The notes under the pieces: generated by a model
What the model saw: the letters and a program-made list of their open reading frames with translations, nothing else
Database searches by the model: none
What the model was told of the DNA's origin: nothing
NCBI GenBank assembly: GCA_019240475.1
Contig: JAFAYI010000026.1
Location: forward strand, 62,001-126,000
DNA from: Acidobacteriaceae bacterium
GTDB taxonomy: Bacteria; Acidobacteriota; Terriglobia; Bryobacterales; Bryobacteraceae
DNA length: 64,000 bases
Direction of reading: 5' to 3'
Shown: positions 43,261-52,193 of the stretch, in pieces
How positions within the stretch are numbered: position 1 is the first letter of the stretch
Layout: each line of letters opens with the position of its first letter
Program-made: the position numbers and the translations under genes

Positions 43261-44346
43261 TCAGTGAACCGCCGTAGGTCTCGTCATCAGGCTCGCGAAC
43301 AGGTCATAGAATTTTGCGTAATTCAATTCCAGTTGTATCTCAACCGGTTGAACTGTGATCTTTGGTCGGCTCCGATCATCCCATGTGAGTGTATTGCCGT
43401 AACCCGCTCCATGATCTATATCCACGCTCATATAGCGAGTCTGTTTCTTTGTGATGATCGAAGGCTCCAGCCACGCCAGCGCCGCCAATTCGTCCCACAT
43501 GTAATTATTCTCTTCCCCGTCTTGATAATACTTGGCAATATACTTGACGATAGGTGTTCCCGATGTCAGCATCCGTTTCACCATTTCGGGAGTCAGTTGC
43601 GTCCGAATGGAAATATCGGTCGGTGTGCAAACGATTTTCTTCCAAGGCGCGCGTAACACAATAAATGCGGCTTCAGGATCGAACCAGAAATTGAACTCGT
43701 GGCGCGGATTGTCTGCGAACTCCCGATCAGTTTTGCTTTCAGCGTTCAGGCTTCCGCCCATGAATACCAATTCTTGAGCCAATTTCGGAAACTCCGGATC
43801 AAGCGAAATGGCCAGCGCCAGATTTGTCATTGGTCCACCTTCGTAGATCGTAACCTCGTTCGGATTTTGCCGAACCGTTCGCACGAGAAAATGAGCGGCG
43901 TCCTCTTCGGAAGGCTTTATCGTTGGCGATCCCTCCGGTAAAGTCGGAACCACATAAGGCTCGTGCCACCAGCGCTCATCCCAGGCCCCGGCGTAAGCTG
44001 CCTTCCCGTAACGCTCCTGCCATAACAAGCTCTCCTCGCGCGTGCGGACGAGCGGCATCGCCGCGCCTTTCATCACTGGTATGTCCGTACGTCCGATAAT
44101 TTCGAGCAGCCGCAATGTGTGCGCAACTTCTTCGTCGCGCCACTGGTCGCCACTGACTACCGTGATGCCAAGCACCTCGGTATTTGGCGATTGGATCAGC
44201 ACCAGTAACGTTTGCAGATTGCTCCCTGCTGGCCCAGAGCAATCCTCATTGATGATGATTTTGCGGCGCTGTTGCGCGCAAACCAACGAACTCCCTGCCA
44301 GGAGCCAGGCAATGGCCAGCCACAATCGACTATCTCGACTTAGCAA
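43261..44346 (-). CDS. Exported nucleoside-hydrolase-like protein with a divergent Asp motif
   Basis: 361 residues with a signal peptide (LWLAIAWLLAGSSLVCA). The fold matches inosine-uridine nucleoside N-ribohydrolases: KIIINEDCSGPAGSNLQTLL where the family has DTDPGxDD, then VLGITVVSG, IYEGGPMTNLALAISLDPEF, LVFMGGSL and EFNFWFDPEAA. Only one of the four N-terminal aspartates that bind calcium is kept. Activity may therefore be altered or lost, or the protein may belong to a variant subgroup. It starts 9 nt after the TonB receptor gene and should be cotranscribed. Together they suggest nucleoside or glycoside capture in the periplasm. Confidence 0.75.
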   Translation of the reverse strand: MLSRDSRLWLAIAWLLAGSSLVCAQQRRKIIINEDCSGPAGSNLQTLLVLIQSPNTEVLGITVVSGDQWRDEEVAHTLRLLEIIGRTDIPVMKGAAMPLVRTREESLLWQERYGKAAYAGAWDERWWHEPYVVPTLPEGSPTIKPSEEDAAHFLVRTVRQNPNEVTIYEGGPMTNLALAISLDPEFPKLAQELVFMGGSLNAESKTDREFADNPRHEFNFWFDPEAAFIVLRAPWKKIVCTPTDISIRTQLTPEMVKRMLTSGTPIVKYIAKYYQDGEENNYMWDELAALAWLEPSIITKKQTRYMSVDIDHGAGYGNTLTWDDRSRPKITVQPVEIQLELNYAKFYDLFASLMTRPTAVH

Positions 44347-44355
44347 TAGTACGCC

Positions 44356-47300
44356 CTAGAACACGAGCTTGAGGCCAAATTGGACAACTCTAGGATTGTT
44401 AACGGTGTAATTCACTGTTGCAAAGGTCGGTGAGTTGAAATCCGCGCCCACTCCGTTGCCCCCTGGCGCGCCGAATTGCGGATGGTTGAACAAGTTGAAG
44501 AACTCTGCCCGAAGATCTAAGTGTGCACGCTCGCTCATTGCAAAGTGTTTCATTGCGGAGAAGTCGGTGTTGACAAAGTCGGGTCCCGATAGCGGCGTTC
44601 GGCTGGCGTTGCCCAGTTCGCCGGCTGCCGGTTGAGAGAAGCATGCCGCGTTGAACCACTCCGATAAACTGGGATTGCTCAAGACAGGATTGCAGGTCTG
44701 GTTAGGACGGATCTCGGCAGCTCCGTTTGCGTTTACGAAATTCACTCCGGACGTGTTGTTACTGTCGATGACAAAAACGGGGAATCCGGATGTAGCCTTT
44801 TCGATTACTGTAACTTCCCAGCCGCCGAAGACAGCATTCGTCGCCGCATTCCAATTGTTTCCCCAGGTTCGTCCCTTCCCGAACGGCAGGTCATAGATGA
44901 TGCTGGCTGTGAAGTTATGATTCAGATTGATTTGAGAGAGCCCCCAATCCAAGGTTTGCCAACCCGGCAAGGGAAAGTAAGTCGCGCCAATGATGCTTCC
45001 GAGGCCGTCGGAGAATCCGGTATCGTGAGCTCGGGAATAGGTATAGCCAATCAGTGCGTAGATGCCATGACGCGCGCTCTTAGTCTCGGCTTTGACCTGG
45101 AGAGAATTGTAGTGCGCCAAACCGTTGTCATATACGTTTGAGATCGTGGAGTAAGGGAAGGTCGAAAGATATGGCTCGGAAAATCCTGTTCCTCCCGGCC
45201 CGCAACCTAGCGTGTAACCGGAGGCCACTCCGCACGCCGCCGGAGATCCGACATTGATATTATTGCCGTACTCCAGAATGTGCGAGCCCCGCGACCCGGC
45301 ATAACCTGCCGTCAACACAATCTGTCCCGGCAGTTCCTGCTCCATGTTGAAGTTGAACTGCTGGATTCTACCCTGCCTGAAATTTGTATCCTGGGCGAGA
45401 ATCGTTCCCGTGAAATCCGATGGGTTGGGAGGCGCGGTGAATACCGGGAAACCCGAGGACATGCTAATAGCTGTGGGCGTCAACCCACGCGTGGCGCAAG
45501 CGGCTGTCGAGAAGGTGCAGTTACCGCCGAATGCAAACTGATCTGACTCTGCATAATAAGGCGGATTCTGCCACAGGCCCTGCGCGCCCTGATTCCAGGA
45601 TGAATCGTGATAAATTGAGTACCCGCCTCGAAATACCGTGTTACTGTTGAACGGTTTCCAAGCGAGGCCTACGCGCGGCTCAAGAGCTGTCTTATCCATG
45701 TGGACTCCTGCCCACGACCCAGCATTCTGTCCGGCGATTAAGAACTGCCCCGTTGCCGGATCGAAATCCGCCTGCCGATTATGCGCTTCGGTGATGGGCG
45801 GCACGAGCGCCCACGCGAGTCCCAGGTTCAGCGTCAGGTTCTTGGTCACCTTCCAGTCGTCTTGCGCGAATGGCCGCCACAACTTCCAGCGCCGCCCCGT
45901 ATTTCCGCCGTCGAACTCCTGATCGTGTATCGCCAGGCTCGTAAGGCCGGCCAGAAGGTCTGCTTCGGGCTCGCCCAGCCACAGACCGCTCACCACCCAA
46001 AACCCGCTCGGAAAGCCGACCGCAACGGTATTCAATTGATTCGCGCGAATGGACCCGCCGACCCGAATGTCGTGGTTACCGCGAACCATGTCCAAGGTGT
46101 CCGCGAACATCCAAACATTTGTCCCACCGACAAAGGGCGTGTAGCCACGGTCGCCTAGCGACCAATATCCGCCCTCCATCGAAACCGAAGTCAATGAGCA
46201 ACTATTTCCTCCCAAATTCGCACCCGGTATGCCCAACGTGGCCGCGTAACAACTGCCGGTTCCTTGCGACGTAATGTAATCGAAGATTCTATTGAAGCCG
46301 CCACTGATCTGGTTCACCGTTGTCGGCGAGAAGAGGTGCGTCTCCGAGATAGCCACGTTGCGCGCATGGTTAGTAATGTTCTGGTTGCTTGCAAAGGCGC
46401 CCTGTTCGGCGAATCCAGGCGCCCCTCCCGGCACATACGAAGTGGCTTGGTCATAGCTGAATCGGGCGAACAGAGAATCTTTGTCGCTAATCGTGGCGTC
46501 CACTCGGAAATCGAACTTTCCTTCGTTCAGAGTCCGCACAGGTTCGCTCACATAGTTGTACCCGAGGGCCGCGTTGTTCGCATTCGGCGCGGGATAAAGG
46601 TTGATCAATGCCTGACCGATCGGATTAATGAGGCTCTGGGGAATCTTGTTGCAGGGCGTTCCGGTAGCCTGGCTCCCGTCGGGCGCCGCCGGCAGCGCGT
46701 TGCCGGCGCTGTCGCACATGAATGGCGCGCTTACCGGATTGGCAGCGGTTCCCGTTGTTGCGTAAGGGTTAACGAGCTGAGTTGTATTCGGCTGACCGAA
46801 GGCATTGTCTGTGAAGTCGCCCGTGCGTTGCGCGAGCGAAGGCACCAGGCCGGTGAAGGGTATCCCGTGCCTCTGATCCTTCTGCTCAAAGTCGCCGAAC
46901 CAGAAAACCTTGTCTTTCTTGATCGGACCGCCCGCTGAAAATCCGAACTGGTTCAGATTGAATTTCTCAGTTGAAGTAGCAAAGAAACTGCGCGCATCCA
47001 GATCCGTATTGCGCAAAAACTCGAATACGGTTCCGTGCAGATCGTTCGTTCCCGCTTTCGTGGTAACTAAGACGGTCGGTCCTCCTCGAGTTCCCCACTC
47101 GGCCGAATAATTGTAAGTGAGAACCTTGAATTCCTGGATTGAGTCAATCGACGACAGAATCGCAATTGCCCCCGATGTAAGTTCGTTGTTATCGTTGCCG
47201 TCCAATAGCCAGTCCGTGCTGTTTGCGCGAGAGCCGCCCACCGATAACGAATACGATCCGCGCGCCGAGGCCTCGCTGCTCGGGCCGCCATTAAAGAAGC

Positions 47301-47820
47301 TGTTCGGGTTCGTTTCCTGCGCGGCGCCCGGCGTCAGTGTCGCCAGTTGAACGAAGTCGCGGCCGTTCAGTGGCAGGTCCGCTACCTGTTGAGATGTGAT
47401 CACCTGTCCCAGCGTGGGGTTCGCCGTTTGCACAGCCACCGGCGTAGCGGTAACCTCTACGGTCTGCTGCACGCTTGCGGGAACGATCTTGAAATCCAAC
47501 TCTCTTTGTTCATCCACCTGCAGCCGCACACCGCGGGTCTCCGAGGTTTGAAACCCGGCGAACTCCACGCGGACTGTATAGCTGCCGACCCCAAGCAGCG
47601 GGAGCGTGTAGTGGCCGTTGCTATCGGTCAAACCATTGCGAACCGCCCCCGTTCCTTCCTCGGTGACCGTCACCTTGGCGCCTGAAATCGCCGCGCCGCT
47701 TGCATCCGAAACCGTCCCGGAAATCGCACCAGTCGCCTGACCGAAAACGGAAGTACAGAACGCAAACAGCGACAGCGTGAGTGCGATGATGACAACGCGT
47801 AAGCCCTTGCTAGCAAGCAT
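44356..47820 (-). CDS. TonB-dependent receptor (Oar type)
   Basis: 1,154 residues. Signal peptide (LRVVIIALTLSLFAFCTSVF), then the carboxypeptidase-regulatory domain (GAISGTVSDASGAAISGAKV), a plug with VADLPLNGRDFVQLATLTPG, and a long barrel ending NPRVVQFGLKLVF. This is a full-length member of the family that is multiplied in Acidobacteria. It probably brings a bulky substrate across the outer membrane. The cotranscribed nucleoside-hydrolase-like gene suggests a nucleoside- or ribose-containing ligand. A sigma-70-type promoter and a large palindrome lie upstream. Confidence 0.92.
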   Translation of the reverse strand: MLASKGLRVVIIALTLSLFAFCTSVFGQATGAISGTVSDASGAAISGAKVTVTEEGTGAVRNGLTDSNGHYTLPLLGVGSYTVRVEFAGFQTSETRGVRLQVDEQRELDFKIVPASVQQTVEVTATPVAVQTANPTLGQVITSQQVADLPLNGRDFVQLATLTPGAAQETNPNSFFNGGPSSEASARGSYSLSVGGSRANSTDWLLDGNDNNELTSGAIAILSSIDSIQEFKVLTYNYSAEWGTRGGPTVLVTTKAGTNDLHGTVFEFLRNTDLDARSFFATSTEKFNLNQFGFSAGGPIKKDKVFWFGDFEQKDQRHGIPFTGLVPSLAQRTGDFTDNAFGQPNTTQLVNPYATTGTAANPVSAPFMCDSAGNALPAAPDGSQATGTPCNKIPQSLINPIGQALINLYPAPNANNAALGYNYVSEPVRTLNEGKFDFRVDATISDKDSLFARFSYDQATSYVPGGAPGFAEQGAFASNQNITNHARNVAISETHLFSPTTVNQISGGFNRIFDYITSQGTGSCYAATLGIPGANLGGNSCSLTSVSMEGGYWSLGDRGYTPFVGGTNVWMFADTLDMVRGNHDIRVGGSIRANQLNTVAVGFPSGFWVVSGLWLGEPEADLLAGLTSLAIHDQEFDGGNTGRRWKLWRPFAQDDWKVTKNLTLNLGLAWALVPPITEAHNRQADFDPATGQFLIAGQNAGSWAGVHMDKTALEPRVGLAWKPFNSNTVFRGGYSIYHDSSWNQGAQGLWQNPPYYAESDQFAFGGNCTFSTAACATRGLTPTAISMSSGFPVFTAPPNPSDFTGTILAQDTNFRQGRIQQFNFNMEQELPGQIVLTAGYAGSRGSHILEYGNNINVGSPAACGVASGYTLGCGPGGTGFSEPYLSTFPYSTISNVYDNGLAHYNSLQVKAETKSARHGIYALIGYTYSRAHDTGFSDGLGSIIGATYFPLPGWQTLDWGLSQINLNHNFTASIIYDLPFGKGRTWGNNWNAATNAVFGGWEVTVIEKATSGFPVFVIDSNNTSGVNFVNANGAAEIRPNQTCNPVLSNPSLSEWFNAACFSQPAAGELGNASRTPLSGPDFVNTDFSAMKHFAMSERAHLDLRAEFFNLFNHPQFGAPGGNGVGADFNSPTFATVNYTVNNPRVVQFGLKLVF

Positions 47821-47892
47821 GAATGCTCCCTGTAATGGCCACTACGGAGTGACTCTCGTTGCGTCAGGAACCTCAACTGCGGAGGATCGCTT

Positions 47893-47922
47893 AGTATCTC
47901 TTGTTTAGCCGCTGACTGTCAA
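47893..47922 (-). promoter_or_regulatory. Sigma-70-type promoter for the TonB receptor gene
   Basis: On the minus strand TTGACA (47922-47917) is followed after 18 bp by GATACT (47898-47893; 4 of 6 to TATAAT). It lies about 75 bp upstream of ATG 47820. The long inverted repeat at 47936-47965 is just upstream of its -35 element. Confidence 0.5.
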
Positions 47923-47935
47923 TACGTTGGCAAGA

Positions 47936-47965
47936 CGGGTAGTGGCTCAATTTGAGCCATACCCG
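47936..47965. repeat. 30-bp near-perfect inverted repeat
   Basis: The arms CGGGTA-g-TGGCTCAA and TTGAGCCA-TACCCG pair over 14 bp with one bulged G (47942) and a single central T (47951). It sits 25 bp after the mmsA stop (minus strand) and about 14 bp upstream of the -35 of the TonB receptor promoter. It lacks a T-run, so it may be an operator (centre near -65) or a transcript-end hairpin for mmsA. Confidence 0.6.
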
Positions 47966-47990
47966 CTCGAACCAAGGCAGCCGCTTGCGC

Positions 47991-49508
47991 CTATCTCACC
48001 TGCGGAAATCCTAAATCCACCCTGCTGGTTGCCGGTTCAGGCCACCGGCTCGTTACCACCTTCGCTCTGGTGTAAAACTGAATCCCTTCGGGACCGTACA
48101 TATGCAAGTCACCGAACAGCGAGGCCTTCCAACCACCGAAGCTGTAATAAGACATCGGCACCGGAATCGGCACATTGATTCCCACCATTCCGGCCTCCAC
48201 TTCGAATTGAAACCGCCGCGCCGCGCCGCCGTCGCGGGTGAAAATCGCCGTCCCGTTTCCATACGGATTTTGTTCGATCATTCGCACCGCATCGTTGTAA
48301 GTCGCCACTCGAACCACGCTGAGCACGGGACCGAAAATCTCATCGTCGTAGCACCGCATTCCCGGCCGCACGTTGTCCAGCAACGACGGCGCAAGAAAGA
48401 ATCCCGCTCTCTTGCTCACCGGTTCCGCGCGCCCGTCCACCGCTACTTGCGCGCCCTCGGCCGCGGCCCCGTCCAGATAGGAAGCGACGCGATCACGATG
48501 CTCCCGCGTAATAAGCGGCCCCATCTCCTGTCCATCTTCCATTCCCGGCCCAATCCTGATCCGCGAGACCCGTTCTCGAATGGCTTCAATCAGCGGGTCG
48601 GCCGCGCTCCCCACCGCCACCACCACCGAGATTGCCATGCAACGCTCGCCCGCCGACCCATACCCCGCCGAAACAGCCGCGTCCGCAGCCATGTTGATAT
48701 CGGCATCCGGCAACACCACCATGTGGTTCTTCGCGCCGCCCAGGGCCTGCACGCGTTTGCCGTTGCGTGTCGCTGTTTCGTAGATCGATTTCGCCACCGG
48801 AGTCGAACCCACGAAGCTGATCGCCTTCACGTCCGGATGCTCCAGCAGCCGTTCCACCGCAACCCGGTCGCCCTGCACAACATTGAACACGCCGTCCGGC
48901 ACTCCTGCGGTCTGCAGCAACTCCGCCAAAAGAACGCTCACCGAAGGATCTCGTTCCGATGGCTTCAGTACGAATGTATTCCCGCATGCAATCGCGTTGG
49001 CGAACATCCACATGGGCACCATGGCAGGGAAATTGAAGGGCGTGATCCCGGCCGTCACTCCCAGCGGCTGGCGAATCTGGTACACATCCACCCCGCGGCT
49101 CGCCTGTTCTGAAAATTCGCCCTTCAACAAATTCGGAACGCCGCACGCAAACTCGATGTCCTCGAGGCCGCGAGCGACTTCGCCCTCGGCGTCCCCAATC
49201 GTCTTGCCATGCTCGCTCGTCAGGATCTCGGCAATCTTCCGCCGGTTTCGGTCCACTACCTCGCGCAAACGGAACATCACTTCCGTGCGCCGCGACAATG
49301 GAGTTGCCCGCCACGCGGGAAACGCTTCTCTTGCGCTCGCCACCGCAGCGTCCACTTCTTCGGCGCTTGCGAAAGCTACGCTGGCCTGTTCTTCTCCGGC
49401 CGCGGGGTTCCAGACCACTCCCGAGCGGCCCGATTTCGAATCCACACTCTTGCCGCCGATCCAATGCGTGACGGTCCTCAATCCGGTCTGCGCTTCAGCA
49501 ACTGGCAT
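47991..49508 (-). CDS. mmsA: CoA-acylating (methyl)malonate-semialdehyde dehydrogenase
   Basis: 505 residues from ATG 49508 (GAGG 7 nt upstream; the longer frame overlaps the previous gene). ALDH superfamily with MmsA features: VTHWIGGKSV at the start, PLGVTAGITPFNFPAMVPMW, QALGGAKNHMVVLPDADIN and the catalytic Cys in GSAGERCMAISVVV. The enzyme turns malonate or methylmalonate semialdehyde plus CoA and NAD into acetyl- or propionyl-CoA. As the last gene of the reductive pyrimidine operon it would handle the semialdehydes formed from beta-alanine or beta-aminoisobutyrate. The aminotransferase for that step is not in the window. Confidence 0.9.
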   Translation of the reverse strand: MPVAEAQTGLRTVTHWIGGKSVDSKSGRSGVVWNPAAGEEQASVAFASAEEVDAAVASAREAFPAWRATPLSRRTEVMFRLREVVDRNRRKIAEILTSEHGKTIGDAEGEVARGLEDIEFACGVPNLLKGEFSEQASRGVDVYQIRQPLGVTAGITPFNFPAMVPMWMFANAIACGNTFVLKPSERDPSVSVLLAELLQTAGVPDGVFNVVQGDRVAVERLLEHPDVKAISFVGSTPVAKSIYETATRNGKRVQALGGAKNHMVVLPDADINMAADAAVSAGYGSAGERCMAISVVVAVGSAADPLIEAIRERVSRIRIGPGMEDGQEMGPLITREHRDRVASYLDGAAAEGAQVAVDGRAEPVSKRAGFFLAPSLLDNVRPGMRCYDDEIFGPVLSVVRVATYNDAVRMIEQNPYGNGTAIFTRDGGAARRFQFEVEAGMVGINVPIPVPMSYYSFGGWKASLFGDLHMYGPEGIQFYTRAKVVTSRWPEPATSRVDLGFPQVR

Positions 49509-49525
49509 ATGCGATCCTCTTGCCT

Positions 49526-50776
49526 TCAATTCTTTCCGCGCCCTTGAATCCAATTCGCGGTCTTCGCCGCCAGGCGGTCTAGCGCGGTCACCGACATTTC
49601 AATGTACTCTTCCCGGGTGTCTTCGATCTTGTTATGACTGATTCCCCCGAGTGACTGCACAAACATCATCACCGCCGGAATGCCGCTCCTGCTCACCTCC
49701 GCCGCGTCATGCAGTGGACCCGACGGCAGCTCCGGCGCCTCCCCTGCCGTCTCCGTAATCGCCTCCCGGCAAAGTTGAATCAGCTCGGAATCGAATGGCA
49801 CGGGTTCGATGTTCCAGATCCGCGACCACTCGACCGTGCACCCCTCCTCTTTCGCAAAGCGCTCGCTCGCCGCTACCGCCTCTCGATGCATGGCCGCCAG
49901 CACCTCCGGGTTCAAATCGCGCTGGTCCAGCGTGGTCTCGCACCGCCCCACTACCGCCGTCACTATGCCCGGATACGTCTTCACGCTGCCCATCGTGCAC
50001 ACCGCGTCCGGGCGCCGTCCGGCGATCGGGCGTATCTCGAGCGCCAGCTTGGCTGCCGCCGCCAATGCATCGCGCCGCGCTCCCATCGGCGTCGATCCGG
50101 AATGCGCCTCTTGCCCGAAGAACGTCACCGCGTGGCGCTCCACGCCTTTGGTGCCCAGCACCACCGCCAGCGGAAGCCCCATCCGTTCCAGCACCGGACC
50201 CTGCTCGATATGCAATTCCAGGTAAGCGGCGGCGTTCTTGCGCTCCGCGGCCGCCTCTCCGATGCGGTCGATCTCAATACCGCATCGCCGCACCGCATCC
50301 TGCAGTTCGGCGCCGTCTCGATCCTTGCGTGCTCGGTCGGAGTCAATGGTCTGCGTGCCTGCGAACGCCGAAGACCCGAACAGGCTCCGTCCGAAACGCG
50401 CGCCCTCTTCGTCGGCCCAGTCCACCAGTCGAACGGTCACGGGCGGCCTGCCTTCGAACTCCTCCGCAAACCGCCGCAACACTTCCAAAGAAGCCATTAC
50501 TCCCAGGCTTCCATCCAGCCAGCCGCCATTCGGCACAGAGTCGAGATGGCCGCCCATCAGCAAAGCTTTCGGTGACTGCCCTTGCAACGTGACCCAGTTA
50601 TTGCCCGCCGCGTCGTAGTGCTGCTCAACCGGCAAGCCCTCCAGCTTCGCGCGAAACCAATCCCGCGCCCGCAGCCACATATCCGTCCACGCCACTCTCT
50701 GCGCCCCGTTCGAATCGCTTGTGAGTTCTTGTAGCTCCCTGAGCTCGCGTACCGTCCGTTTCGGGTCTAAAGCCAT
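49526..50776 (-). CDS. M20 family Zn-dependent amidohydrolase, probable beta-ureidopropionase
   Basis: 416 residues from ATG 50776 (AAGGA about 10 nt upstream; an earlier TTG is less likely). Metal motifs: GGHLDSVPNGGWLDGSLGV, VDWADEEGARFGRSLFGSSA, LELHIEQGPVLE and GPLHDAAEVSRSGIPAVMMF. These fit N-carbamoyl-amino-acid / ureidopropionase / allantoate hydrolases. Its place between dihydropyrimidinase and mmsA points to N-carbamoyl-beta-alanine as substrate. Gaps of 25 and 17 nt indicate one operon. Confidence 0.85.
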   Translation of the reverse strand: MALDPKRTVRELRELQELTSDSNGAQRVAWTDMWLRARDWFRAKLEGLPVEQHYDAAGNNWVTLQGQSPKALLMGGHLDSVPNGGWLDGSLGVMASLEVLRRFAEEFEGRPPVTVRLVDWADEEGARFGRSLFGSSAFAGTQTIDSDRARKDRDGAELQDAVRRCGIEIDRIGEAAAERKNAAAYLELHIEQGPVLERMGLPLAVVLGTKGVERHAVTFFGQEAHSGSTPMGARRDALAAAAKLALEIRPIAGRRPDAVCTMGSVKTYPGIVTAVVGRCETTLDQRDLNPEVLAAMHREAVAASERFAKEEGCTVEWSRIWNIEPVPFDSELIQLCREAITETAGEAPELPSGPLHDAAEVSRSGIPAVMMFVQSLGGISHNKIEDTREEYIEMSVTALDRLAAKTANWIQGRGKN

Positions 50777-50801
50777 CCGCAAGCCGTCCTTCGAAAACAA
50801 T

Positions 50802-52181
50802 TTAGAAATGAGATGGGGCCCGCTTTAACAAACGCCCGCGTCCCCGCTCTCCCACGAACTCCCCGTTTCGCGCTTGTATTTTGCCGCGTACCGTCACCGC
50901 CGCGGCCCGGCCCTTCATCGCCATCCCTTCGAAGCCGTTGTAGTCGTTGTTTACGTGCTGTCGCGCAGCCGTAAACGTTCCCCGGTATGCAGGATCGTAA
51001 ACCACCAGGTCGGCATCGCTGCCCACCGCGACGGTTCCTTTGCGCGGAAATAACCCGAACAATTTCGCCGCCCGTGTGCTTGCCGCGTCCACGAACCGGT
51101 GAAGATCCAGCCGGCCTTGCTGCACGCCATACGTGAATAGCAGGTTTACCCGTTCCTCAATGCCTGGAATGCCATTCGGGATTTGCGTGAATGCCCCCCG
51201 TCCCATCAACTTTTGCGTCGTATCGAAGGGGCAGTGGTCAGTCGCAACCGTATCGATCAAACCCGCCTGCAATGCATGAAAGAGCACCGCCTGATTCCGC
51301 TTGTCTCTCAGTGGAGGCGACATTACATGCTTCATCCCCTCCACGCCTGCTCGCTCGGCATACGTCTTGTCCAAAACCAAATGCGGAATAACGGCTTCCA
51401 CCCAGATCCTCACCCCGCGCTCTTTCGCGGCGAGCGCGGCCTTCAACGCGCCTTCACAAGAAAGATGAACCACATATCCAGCCGCGCCCGTGTTCTCCAG
51501 GAACGTCGCAAAGTGATGCGTGCCTTCCGCTTCAACCGATTCCGGCCGGCTCGGCTCGTGCCATTCCGGCCCAGTCTTGCCCGCCTCTAACAACTCCTGC
51601 TGAAGCTGGGCCACCAGCTCGGCGTTCTCGCAATGCGCCGTGACAATTACGCCCAGCTTGCGCGCAAGCGCGAGCGCCTGGTACAACTCGCCATCCTCTA
51701 TTCCGAAAAAATTTTTATATGCGAGAAAGATTTTGAAGGAGCTGATGCCGTCCCGCACAATCTCCCGAAGTTGCGATTCCGTTTCGCCCGTGTACTTCGA
51801 AACCGCCATGTGAAAACTGTAATCGCACGCGCTATTCCCTTCGGCTTTCGATTTCCAAAGATGATAGCTCTCCAGCGCATCTTCGTTGCGGGAGGGACAG
51901 CACATCTCGATGTAGGACGTCGTGCCGCCCACGAGCGCCGCTATGCTTGCAGTTTCGTGCGTGTCTTTCGCGAACGTGGCCATGAATGGCAGATAAATGT
52001 GTACATGCGGATCGATAAATCCCGGGAACACATACATCCCCGTCGCATCGATCACTTCGCACCCGGGCGGCGTCTCCAGGTCGCGGCCCATCCGCGTGAT
52101 TGTCTCGCCCTCGGCGTAGATGTCTCCGCGGTACCGCGAGTCTGCCGTTATGATTTCGCCATTCTTGATCAGCAGTGGCAT
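50802..52181 (-). CDS. Dihydropyrimidinase (hydantoinase)
   Basis: 459 residues. Amidohydrolase fold with the metal motif FPGFIDPHVHIYLPF, the carboxylated-lysine region ISSFKIFLAYKNFFGIEDGE, VTAHCENAEL and the late Asp in VATDHCPFDTTQKLMGRGAF. These fit D-hydantoinase/dihydropyrimidinase, which opens dihydrouracil to N-carbamoyl-beta-alanine. Start ATG 52181 is 12 nt after the preA stop. Next to preTA and a ureidopropionase, the assignment to pyrimidine breakdown is firm. Confidence 0.9.
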   Translation of the reverse strand: MPLLIKNGEIITADSRYRGDIYAEGETITRMGRDLETPPGCEVIDATGMYVFPGFIDPHVHIYLPFMATFAKDTHETASIAALVGGTTSYIEMCCPSRNEDALESYHLWKSKAEGNSACDYSFHMAVSKYTGETESQLREIVRDGISSFKIFLAYKNFFGIEDGELYQALALARKLGVIVTAHCENAELVAQLQQELLEAGKTGPEWHEPSRPESVEAEGTHHFATFLENTGAAGYVVHLSCEGALKAALAAKERGVRIWVEAVIPHLVLDKTYAERAGVEGMKHVMSPPLRDKRNQAVLFHALQAGLIDTVATDHCPFDTTQKLMGRGAFTQIPNGIPGIEERVNLLFTYGVQQGRLDLHRFVDAASTRAAKLFGLFPRKGTVAVGSDADLVVYDPAYRGTFTAARQHVNNDYNGFEGMAMKGRAAAVTVRGKIQARNGEFVGERGRGRLLKRAPSHF

Positions 52182-52193
52182 CGAGCCATGCTC

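Noticed and set aside
48102..49112. 336-codon plus-strand frame opposite mmsA
   Set aside because: His/Arg-rich shadow frame; the complementary strand has full ALDH motifs.
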